DNA from: Euleptes europaea
Lineage: Eukaryota; Chordata; Lepidosauria; Squamata; Sphaerodactylidae
Direction: 5' to 3'
Length of the DNA: 64,000 bases
Assembly: GCF_029931775.1 (NCBI RefSeq)
Contig: NC_079325.1
Span: 36,134,461 to 36,198,460 of the forward strand
In this document: positions 24,401-36,207 of the stretch, piece by piece
Numbering within the stretch: position 1 is the first letter of the stretch
Layout: each line of letters begins with the position of its first letter
Notes under the pieces: generated by a model
What the model saw: the letters and a program-made list of their open reading frames with translations, nothing else
Told to the model about the DNA's origin: nothing
The model's database searches: none
Position numbers and translations under genes: made by a program

Positions 24401-27400
24401 CCTGACCTTCACAGGGTTCCCTTGACAAACCAGAGACCCTCCTTGAAAGCGGAAGTGTTCTTAATTCCACCTATAACTGCATTGAGCTGCTTGCCTGCTG
24501 TATGGCAGCTGGGTAAGGAAACACTGCCTAGGTTGTGGTGGCGGCAAACTTTTCCTTAGGGTGGCAGCTTTTTCAAAGAGAGCTGAAGGCTTGTGAGACA
24601 TGCGCTTGCCCCACTTCTCCCTCTGATTGGCAGGTTTGGCAGGCTGCTTCCAAAACCCATTTGATCCAAGGTGGTAGTGGAGAAAAAAAAATAGATGCTA
24701 CACAGGTGGGAAGGGAAGGCACTCTCATGTCACTTTCAGCTGTCTTAAAAAAAGGTTGTCTGTTTCCACTCTTCAAATAGTAGCTCCCCAAAATCCAAGA
24801 ACTCTAAAGCAGACTGGAATAGGAGCTTTGCAGCCTTTTTCAAATTGCCACCTTCCCTCTTACTGTCCAAATCCTTCAGTTTGACTGCTTCTAGAGGCCG
24901 GAGGAAACTAGGTCTCTTCCTCTTGCTTGCAAATGATTTCCCTCCCAAATTCAGCCGCCCAGGGAGATCTCGTTTTCTTTTCCGAAACTGTAGGTATCGA
25001 CTGAGGAACAAGAAGATGAGTGCCACGGTAAGGACCTTCCCGCTGCTAAGCAAAGCCAACGTAACCAGCACTGTCGCCACCACAGCAGGAAGTGTTATTT
25101 CCATCATAGGAAGCGCAGAATCGGCAGGAAAGATAGTTCCTAGCACCAACGGGATCACGAGCCTGGAGAGTGGCCTGCCGCAGCTGATTCCACGGTGTGC
25201 CGACACCTCTTCCCTACGAGTTCTGGAGAGTGTGAAGAAAGCAGGGAAGGCTGGAACCAACAGTCAGAATGTCGCTGGATCTCCAACAGATCCCCTGCTT
25301 GAAAAGTACGTGTTAGTGTCAGAAAGCCAAGCGCATCACAGGTGTTTATGGAGCAAATGGTTCGACTCAAGCAAGTCAGCCAGGCTGTGTCCAAGCAGAA
25401 AACAAAGCCCATTTTGGAACAGGCATTTGTGCCTCCTCCCCTGCAGGGAGTTTGCCTTTTCTGAGATGGTGCTTCCTAAAACGCTTGTGTGCAAGATATA
25501 AAATCAAAGAAAGTGGTTTTTTTCCTTTAGAATTTTTGTCTTGGTTCATGTACAGAACTGATAAATCAATACATTCAATATAGTTAATTAATATTTATTT
25601 AATTGCATGACAGTTCTAACTTGATCTCCCTCCCCCCCTTTTTTTTTTTAGTAAAATTGGTTCTCCACCAAAGACTCCTGTCAGTCAGGCAGCAGCTGCC
25701 TCAGCGGGCCCACCTCCTCCTCCTCCACTTCCTGTTGGCACAGAGATGGGCTCTGTGCCCCCCAAGTCCAGCCCTTTCGCACCAAGAGTGCCTATCTACC
25801 CTCCACGCTCTGACAACCTGCAGTATTTTCAAGATCCCCGGGCCCACTTGTCCTACGAAACCCCACAGTACCCACAAGCAGGTGAGAAGCGGATGCAGAG
25901 GGAGGCAAGGGGTGCCTAGAAATGGGCATGTGTATAATTATAGCAGAATTTAGTGGTCTGAACAGGGTGGGATGACTGGGATGGCTGCTGTTTACTTTTA
26001 ATTCTGTTGCTGTTAGTGCTTTAGTCTGTTTTCACTACTGCTCTCCTTTTTGTTGAACTCAAACAAGAAAAAGAATTGGTTTTTATATGCTGACTTCCTC
26101 TGCCACATAAGGAAGAATCAAACCGGCTTACAACCGCCTTCTCTTCCCCTCCCCACAACAGACACCCTGTGTTAGGCAGGGCTGAGAGAGCTGTAAGAGC
26201 TGTGACTAGCCCAAGGTCACCCAGATGGCTTCATATGAAGGAATGGGGAAACAAATCCAGTTCACCAGATTAGCCTCCGCTGCTCATGTGGAGGAGAGGG
26301 GAATCAAACCCGGTTCTCCAGATCAGACTCCACCTCTCCAAACCACTGCTCTTAACCACTACGCCTTGCTGGTTCTCTCTTGTCCATTTAAGTTTATGTG
26401 CTGCTTCTCCAGAGACCTTGCTTGAGGTGATTCACAATAAAACCATAAAAAACAAAACATTAAAATTAGCAAGACATAAGATCAGCACAAACCATTTAGC
26501 ACCCTATAAAAAGATTCCCATAAATATCCCTTGGGGCTAGCAGCAGGGCATAAAAACAATTTAAAAAAACCTCTTAATTAAAAGCCTAAGTAATTTTTAT
26601 TATTTATTTATTTAAAATATTTATATCCTGACTTATTTTCTTGGGCTCAAAGCAGCTAACAATGCAACAACAAGTTGCAACGACATAAAACATAGAAATC
26701 TGTTAACCGATCAAACATACTGCCATTTAAGAATGCACAGAGATGTTAAAACACAGCGCTAGTTCTGCTGAAACAGTTTGCTGTCCTCTGAAACTGTCTT
26801 GCACACCTTCTTAAATGTAGCCAGTGAGGGTATCCTCTGTAGTGTCCACTTTGGTACACCATTCAAGAGGAGAGGACCTATCCCACATAAATCCCATGTC
26901 TTGGTTGTAGCTGTGCAAACAGTCCTAAGAGCAAGCAGCACAAGGAGGGAGCTGTCTGAGGAATGTAACTGGCCCATAAGATTATTCAAGGAGATGAGCA
27001 TGGAGGCCCTAGGTGGTGAAGAACTCTAAAGATAATGACCAGCACTTGAATTGGGCCCAGAAGCAAACAGCTAATCAGTGTAGTTTGATGCAGCACTGGG
27101 GTGATATCTTCCAAGTGGCTGACCCCTGACAGCCACTGTATTTTGTACCGGTTGAAGTGTCTGAGCCGTCTTCAAAGGCAGCCCCATGTAGAGCATATTA
27201 CAGAAGTTCAGTGTGTAGGTGACAGTAGCATAGATCAGCATGGCTAGGTCTGCAGAGTCTAAATAAGGGACTAACTTGCAAGGAAGGTGTAACTGAAAGA
27301 AGGGACTCTTAGCAACAGCGCTGACCTGTTTATCCATCAGCAAGGCTGGGTCCAAGAGCAGCCCCCCAAGGTTTTACTTTGTACTACCAAACTTGTACTA

Positions 27401-30400
27401 ACCCCATCTAGATTTGGTAAATCAGCAGCAAACGCTCTACCTTTCCAACCAGCATCACCTCCATTTTGTCTGGATTAAGAATCCCTCAGCTACTTGACCA
27501 CAGCCTCAAGACACTGGCCCACGATCTTCACAGCTGCTTCTGGAGACTTGGATAGTGAGATATGAAGCTGGGTATCAGTCATCTTGCCCCAAAAAAGGGG
27601 GAGGTTGGACACAGGTTGATAATTGCCCATATCCCCTTTATCCAAAGGAATTCTTAAGAAGAGTTTTAGTCGTACCTTATTTCAGCCCAAAAAGAAATGT
27701 ACAAGGGGTAAATTGTACTGATCTGCATGCATATTTTGTTCTCTCTCCTTCGCAGTTCAGTCTGTATAGGAAATGTGTGTGTTCTGTGGGTGGCGCTACA
27801 GCTGGTTATTTGTTGATAATAGACAGGAGTTATACATTAAGGGAACATCTCTTATTTTAGATTATGTTTTCAAAAATAATTAGAAGAAAATGCTGATTGC
27901 TCGTTTAGATGTATGTCAAGAAGGGAAAGATTCGCATTAGGCCTGTGTTCTAAGCAGATGCCTGGATTTTACGAAGGAAGTCAAGTAAGCTGTGTTGAAA
28001 CTGGGGGCAGCAAAAGGAGCTCTCTGGTGCCCCATCAGTGCACCCAACAGAACAAGTTGGTGCATTGGATGGTACTATTTCAGACTGCCTGGGGGTATGT
28101 AACTTTTGAATGATTTACTTAAAACAAAACAAAAAAACCCTGCAAGTAGAAAATAACTACAACAAGGGAGCAAGATCAGTCGTAATACCTGCTGTGCTAG
28201 TTTTTTACTTGCAGGGAGAATTTGTTTTACAATAGAAGTGTGATTCCCAACCATCACCACCACCATGCAGACACCTGCATCCTGAAGAGGTATAGTCCGT
28301 TCTGTCACCTCATACTGCTACGTATATAGACAAGCTTAGACATGTGTGAAAGCCTGGATGATGACGAGAGAGAAATAAATATCTCCTCTTTTCTTAGGAT
28401 ACTACCCACCACCACCAACTGTCCAGGCCGGTGTAGGTCCCTGCCTCCCTCGCTTTGTTCGGTCCAGCAACGTTCCAGAGCCCCCACTTCCACCTGCTTC
28501 CATGCCCTACAGTGACCATTACAGCACTTTCCCCCCTCGAGACAGGCTGAGTTCTCCTTACCAGCCTCCACCACCGCAGCCGTACGGGCCAGTCCCTCCT
28601 GTTCCGTCTGGAATGTACGCCCCCGTCTATGACAGCCGAAGGATTTGGCGGCCGCAGATGTACCCCCGGGATGACATCATCAGGAGTAACTCCTTACCTC
28701 CCATGGATGTTGTGCACCCCTCAGTCTATCAGACCTTTTTGCGAGAAAGATACAACTCCTTGGACAGCTACTATTCCATGGCCTGCCAGCTGTCAGCTGA
28801 GCAAAGGACAGTGCCTTTGTCAAGGGTAGGTGCTGTGTTGGTCTTCGAGGCTTCGGTCCTCCCATGCTGAGACTTATGACTAATTCTAACCTATTACTGG
28901 GTGTAAAGGCCAGGGAGAAGGAAGGCCAAGTCAGGTATGTAGCCAGCTCACAAGGAGCAACAAGAGGGTGGGGCTGTGGCTGAGTGGCAGAGTGCTTCCT
29001 CTGCTTTGCATGTAGATGATCCTAGGTTCGATCCCTGGCACCTTCAGTAAAAAGAATCTAAAAGAGCAGGTGTTGGACAATAACTTTCTCTCCCTGAGAC
29101 ACTGAAGACAAGCTGCCAGTCAAAGCTAGATGGAGCTACTTGATATAAAGCACCTTCATGTGTTCATAGGGGTCATGGAGCACTGCCCTCTTGCTAGAAG
29201 TTTCTTTGGTGGTGAGACTGACCTCCCTGCAGGCCCCTCTTTTGTCTCCCAGGCTCGCAGATTCCCCTGGGTTAAAGATTTTGCTGCAGGAGACCAAGTA
29301 ACTCTCACTATCTGCTGTCATTTCCCAGCTCGGACCCGCTGTGGGCTTGAGTCCCACCACACATCTGGGCGTAGGTGTTGTGGGTCACAGCCATGTTTTC
29401 CAGGCAGAGTTAACCACCAGCACCTCTTCCTGTTTGGAAATTGGGCACTGACAGTTCTTGTGTTCAAACAGCTTAGTTCTCCTGACCGGCATACAGCCTT
29501 CAAGGAGCTATTTGGTTACACTTTTGGGGGAAGCGTTTTGAAAAAGCACAGCTAACCCATCCATAGTTAGGGAGAGTGCCTGTGTCCTTTTATTTTCTCC
29601 GATATAATTGACATCAGGAGAAGTTAGGTCTTTGCAGGTGTGTGTGTGTGTGGGGGAGGTGATCCTTACTTTCTGATTTCTTAATTCAGCCACTGAATGA
29701 AGCTTCCTGCTTGCATCTGATACAAGCTGCTCCTTGTTTGTTTCGCTGATTGGCACCTTCTTTTTAGGAACCTTGTGGCCATTTGAAGCCCACTTACGAT
29801 GACCCACTAAGGAGGAAGCCAGAGCAGTGGGCCCAGTGCCATGCACAGAAGACTCCCCTGGTATCCTCTGCCCTTTCCACGGCTACTCAGTCTCCGACAC
29901 CGCCTTCCCCACTATTCAGCGTAGACTTTAGCACGGAAGTAAGGCACTGAAGCATCAGGGTGGGAGGTGGCACCCCTGTCGTATCCTCTAACCCCAGCTG
30001 TGTGGAGTCTTATGTTCCCACACCCACAATGAAACACACTGTTAGTACAGCTGCATTTTGTCGCATTCATCCCTTGTTACTCTTGCATCTCCTCTTCCTG
30101 TGTGGACTCCCTCCATTTGTCAAACTCCTTGGAACAGATCTTTCAACTTGCTGTAAAATGCCACCTAATATATAAATAATCAGAAAGGAGGCTAGCTCAC
30201 AAGCTGTTGGTGAGATTGGGTAGTACTTCACATTATAATAAGGAATGGATCTTTTCTTTGTCTTCTGTTCCCTGCAGTTCTGTGAAAGTTCAAGTGACTT
30301 AAGCAACACCAAGTACGAAGACAACCGCCTTTCCCACTACTCGCCGTGGTCCTGTGGCACAATCAGCTCTTGCATAAGTGCCATCGAATCGGAGCCCAAG

Positions 30401-33400
30401 GATGTCATTGCCAACTCCAGTACGGTGCTCATGGTACGGCAGCTTTGTTCTCGATCCTGTCGTGTTTAATAGCCAGCCGCCGATACAATACGGAGAGCTT
30501 TCTTGTAACCACTTTATTTCAACCTGGCAGAGCCCATGGCTGTGAGCAGAGTATGTGCTTTGCGTGTAAAAGGGTTCCTGTTCCGTCTTTGGCATCTTGT
30601 GTCGTGGAAAGATTTTTTTTTTTGCCTGACACAAGCAGGACCTGCAGTCAGAGAGGCAGCTTCCTGTGTTACATGCATGCGTGCATGGTGATTCCTGTAC
30701 TGTCCTTAGCATTTCCAGATAAAGGATCTGGAAAAAACAGAAAAGACGTTTCTCTGCCAGAGACCCTTGAGACATGCTGCCAATCAAAGGAGACAAGAGA
30801 TCTTAGATGGACCAGTGTCAGGAAGCTTCACATTTTCGTTATATGATCGGCTGTGGCCCCTGCCCTTCTCCATCTGCAGTGGGAAGATAATTGCACCTGC
30901 AGCTCTAACAGCCCAGACTCATCCGATCTCATCAGAGCTTAGAAGCTAAGCAGGATTGGTACTTGGATGGGAGGCCACCAAGGAAGACTGTGGGTGCTAT
31001 GCAGAAGAAGGCAAATGGAAAACCCCCTCTACTGATCTGTTGCCTTGAAAACCCCATGAGGTGGAACTTCTTGGGGTTACCATGAGTCAGTTGCGACTCG
31101 ACAGCACGCTTTACCTTATTGTAAGGATTATTAAGAGCTGATTCTCTTGTTATGAAGTCCACGTGGCCAGTCGACATATGGGCTGCTTCCACAGAGATGT
31201 TCTCTCCCTTTGCTTCAAATCTGGAGTGAAGTTTTTGTTAGCATTCACATGATGTCATCCTTTAATTATCCAGGTTTTCACTCATCCACAGCTTGCTGTT
31301 TTATGAAAGAACACAGTCCAAGTGTACTAGCATGCTGTCTGGATTGAAAGGTGCACATTTTCCAAGGCCCTGCCAGCATCAGTGCCATTTTCCTTCTGTC
31401 AGCTCTTGCTGTGTGGAAGCAGCAATGTTCTGGGAGTTCCCTGCTTAGGGAATTAGTTTGGATGGAGAGGGTACTTAAGCCTCTCCCCCTCCCTCACCAT
31501 TTTCCAGACCTAAAACATTTTGGGGAACCGCTGTTTGCTCCACTGGGAAAATTTACCCCCGAGCCATTTCAGATTGGGACAGCTTCTGCACCTTCTCCCC
31601 ATGTCCCACAGCCCTGATCCAAATTGGGCCTGTGCGTGCCATAGAATTGAGTTCCGAGAAGGGGAGCTCCCTTCTGTGAAACTCCTCACAGTGGCCATTG
31701 AGGGCTTTGTAATGTACAAATCTATCCTGAGATAATGCAGGTGAAATTATTTGAATGTACTGATGCAAGATAATAAATGATACATATTGTTTAATTTACA
31801 CTTCAGTCCTAAAGGCGCAAAGTGTAGCATCAGGATTGGTACTGAATGCTGCAGTCAGTCTGGAGACCATGACTTTGCCTTTTCTGTCTGGCATGCACAG
31901 GATCTGGACAGCAGTGACATGAAGAGGCGGGTACATCTCTTTGAAACCCAACGAAGGCCCAAGGAAGAAGACCCCATAATTCCATTTAGCGATGGGCCTA
32001 TCATCTCCAAATGGGGCGCAATCTCCCGTTCATCTCGCACGGGTTACCATACAACAGATCCAATTCAGGCCACTGCTTCCCAAGGAAGTGCTACAAAGCC
32101 AATCAGCATGTCAGGTACAAGCTATGTTGGTTTATAGCCTTGGGTAGGTATAGAGGGGGGTTGCCACCATGACTGGAAATACAACAGCAGAGGCCAGGGG
32201 TGGTAATTTTCTCTTCCAATAATTGTTTGTTCTTTTGTCTCTCACAGATTATATCCCATATGTCAGCACTGTTGATTCAAGATGGAGCTCCTATAGTTCA
32301 GATTCTACTTCATCAGCACCCTTTATAGAACGGTAAGCAAGTAGGATCACAGCTGTCAGCAATCCTTAGAGATACAGGGCTGATTTTCGCAAGGCTGTCT
32401 GTCTCGGAGCAGAACCTACAAGCCACTTATTCTACCCTTGACCCTAAGCCCATTCATACTACAGAAATGAGGGATACCAGGCTGTGTGTAGATGCTGCAA
32501 TTAGCACAGACTCCACAGTTCCTCAGGCAGCTTTTGCATGTGAATGTGGCATTTTAGTCAGTACATTCTCTCATAGCAAAGGCAGGCTAAGGCTAAAATC
32601 AGAAGGGTCGTGCAAAGCACAAGAACATAGCAGTGCTATTGTAAGTCAGCCTTTGATTCATAAACCAGGCACAAGCACATGTACAACTGGCACATGTTAA
32701 TAATACTTACATAGTATACTGTTTTCCATTATTTAAAGCACTTCATATACATTTTCTTGTAATCCTTACAACATGCCGGTAAGATAGGCCAGACTTATTC
32801 TCCCCCATATTGCATCTGGGAGTCTAAGGCTGAAAACAGAGTCACTTGCCTAGTGTCAGCTAATAGGGCTGTGGCAAAGGTGGGATTCAAATGTGTGTCT
32901 TGTCTGATTAAGAAAAGTGTTCATATGGATGATCTGCTCTGCCAGTAGCCTACTTAATTTGGAGTGGGTTGGGGAGGAAGAGCAGGGACACCCATCAGTC
33001 TCTGTGCTGCACTTTGGTTTATATATCATGTGAATTGTAACCCTTTAACCCTTCCTTTTCCAAGGGACCGGTTCATAGTTACTGATATATCTGCCCCAAG
33101 AAAGCATTCCAGCACTGGAGATCTACTGAGCATCGAACTACAGCAGGTAGCTTGTTCCTGCAACTTCATACTCAGCATTGTCATCCCGGATTTTTGTTAG
33201 TCAGTTGGGAATTGCAGAGAGAAGACACAGAGTAATTAGTTCTCCTGTGCAGCCTTTTGCTGTACACTGTGTGCTTACCAAGGTCACTTTTATTAGCTGC
33301 AACTTGTCTGACTTTCCAGCTCAGTTTGCTACGTTTTGCTCTTCCCTGCAGGCCAAAAGCAACTCATTGCTACTTCAGAGAGAGGCAAATGCTCTGGCCA

Positions 33401-36171
33401 CGCAGCAGAAATGGAGCTCTTTAGATGAAGGCAGCCGCCTCACCTTGAACCTTTTGAGCAAAGAGATTGATCTGAGAAATGGAGAGGTAAGGAGACTGGG
33501 AGTTGGTGGGCTGTTGATTTCTTATGGGAGTATGTGATAGTTCGTAATAATGGGTTTAAATTGCGGGCGGGAAGGTACTGGCTGGATATTAGGCAACATT
33601 TTTTTAAAGTAAGAGTTGTTCGACAGTGGAATCAACTACCTAGGGAGGTGGTGAGCTCCCCCTCACTGGCAGTCTTTAAGCAGAGGCTGAACAAACACTT
33701 GTCAGGGGTGCTCTAGGCTGATCCTGCATGAAGCAGGGGGTTGGACTAGATAACCTGTATGGCCCCTTCCAACTCTATGATTCTGTTATTCTATGTGATG
33801 AGCTGCCATGCCATAGTTGAACACATGAATCTGACTTCTCCTGAATCTGACAATTGGTCTGTCAAAGTCAGTATTGTCTGCTGTCCAGGGCCTTGGGCAG
33901 AGCTCTTTCACATCACCTACCACCTGATCCTTTTAACTGAAGACGCTGGAGATTGAACCTGGGACCTTCTGCATACCAGGCAGATCAGTCTATTGCATTT
34001 TTATTCTGCCCTTTTGCCAAGGAACCCCGGGTGAATGTATGACTCTCCCGTCCCCCTCCCATTGTATCCTTACATCAGCCCTGCGAGGTAGGTGACCCTG
34101 AGAGAGAGTGGCCAGGGACACCCCAGAAGGATTATGGCTGATAGGCAATTTAAACATGCGTCTCCCAAGTCCTCGTTCAACACTGGCATCCTGTTGGCTC
34201 ATCTGTCTCCACACTGGGTTCTTGTCCTGAGTGGCACCTGTGTGTGATCTCTACCTGTTTAAAAATCTTGTGTGTTGTTTCCCTACCACCATCACCCCCA
34301 GACTGACTACACGGAAGACGGTGCAGACACAAAGCCAGACCGAGACATCGAGTTAGAGCTTTCAGCCCTGGATGCTGATGAACCTGATGGGCAAGTGGAA
34401 CAAATGGAAGTACGGAAGCCTTTCACTTTGCTGAACTTTGCATGGGGTATTTTCCTTCTGTCTTGTCTAAGGAATTCAGAGCAGGTGGCCATGCTGTTAA
34501 AATATGGAATCAAAACGACCTGGTGTCAGCCCGATCCCAGCTGCCAAAGCAGCTTTTTTTCTGATACTTTCAAAAATTACCCATGCTTTAACTGTCCAAG
34601 CAGAGGAAATCCTATGTTTCTTAGAACAACCACAGAGAATGCCATTTAGTCATCTCCATAATAATGATATTTTGCATTTCTCTAGTGCTTTCAGCGTTCA
34701 AAATGCTTCGTGTAAATTATCATAATAATCCTTACAAACAGCCTTGTAAGGTAGGCTGGGTATTTTATTGGGGGGTGGATGCTAAATGAGAGTGGCTTGC
34801 CTAATGCTATCAAGTGAGTTTAGAGCAGAAGTGAGGTTTGCACCAGTGACCTTCCAGATCACAGCTCATTCTGTTGGCCACGATGTGAATGCCAGCTCTC
34901 TGTGTACTTCTGATCCCTATCAGGTCTGCAAAGCATGTCTGGCTAACTCCTCAAGCCCTGTCCTTCCCCCTCTCCACTGCACCCTTCTCTACAGTTTTCA
35001 GTACTACCATAATTTTATTTTAAGAGGTAGGAGGCCTTACTCTGAAGCTGTCATGGGTCACAGGTAAAGGACACAGGCTGACAAGGACAAAATTAGGATT
35101 GGCTTTTTACGTTCTATCTTCTCTCTTTAGGAGATTTTGAGCCTACAGCTTGGGATCAGCGGTCAAGATGATCATCTGTTCAATGGGTCAGCTCTGGAGA
35201 ATGGCCACTCATTGGAGCAGTCCCAGAAGGAACCCAGGCAGCAGAAGAGGCCCAGCTTAGGTGAAGACCTTACTATTCTGTGAGTGTTAGACAAAACCAA
35301 CAGTGTCTAATCTCTTTAAAGCTCTCTCTCGCATGCTCCCCTGAGCTCAGAAAGCATCAGTGGTGAGAGGTCTCTGCCCTCTCCCCTGACCCGTTCACTG
35401 CAATATCTTTACTGCATGCTGGACCACTCCTTTGGGCCCTCTCGCCCTGTTCTGGACCAGGCTGATAGCCCCCCCAAAAAATGAAACTGAGCACTGATAG
35501 TAGCTTCAGAGCTGAAAGTTAGGTCACACTGTTGGCAGTGCATCTGAATTGTGGTGGAGGAGTTTCCTATATGGTTACTAACAGATCTGAACATCTGCCA
35601 ACCATTTTTTCCTCAGTCTTGTAAAGATTCAGCTTTGCTTGGTTTGCCTGCCCCTACCAAATGGAGAGTTCTGTGTAATTCAGGAGGTGATGCTCTTTTT
35701 TTGCAAACGGATGATGACCCGATAAAAGATGACTGGTTCATAGAAACTAGGAAAGGTCCAGCATGCCACTGAGTCCAACTCTTAACAAAAAAACAGGCTC
35801 TGTCTGGCTGAAGCATCCCAGAGAAATGCTACCTTTAAGCTCAGCTGACCTTGGTCATCAGAGCTGCAGGGTCAGGGCTGCAACTTGCCTGGGTTAAAGG
35901 CACCACTGAGTTTGTTAGTCACAAACTTATTTATTTTTGTGTGGATATAAATAGTGGCAACCACCTCGTTTCAATTTAGCAAGGGAGTTCCACAAAATGC
36001 TCTTAATGTAGAACATCTACTTCTTACCTATGTGGTTTGCTTCTCTCCAGAGGGCCAGGCAAACTCAGATGGAGAGATTGTCTCTTAAATTGTGGCTGTT
36101 TGATCACATGTGAGATGTGAGTGTACATACACACTGTGGTGAAATTCCTCTCTGAGGTTTGGGCTTCACAA

Positions 36172-36207
<36 letters not shown>

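Noticed and set aside
24745-25260. 171-codon minus-strand frame with hydrophobic stretches
   Set aside because: It is antisense to RC3H2 exon 9 (24,994-25,305), whose splice phases and protein match roquin; the hydrophobic look comes from the reversed codons.
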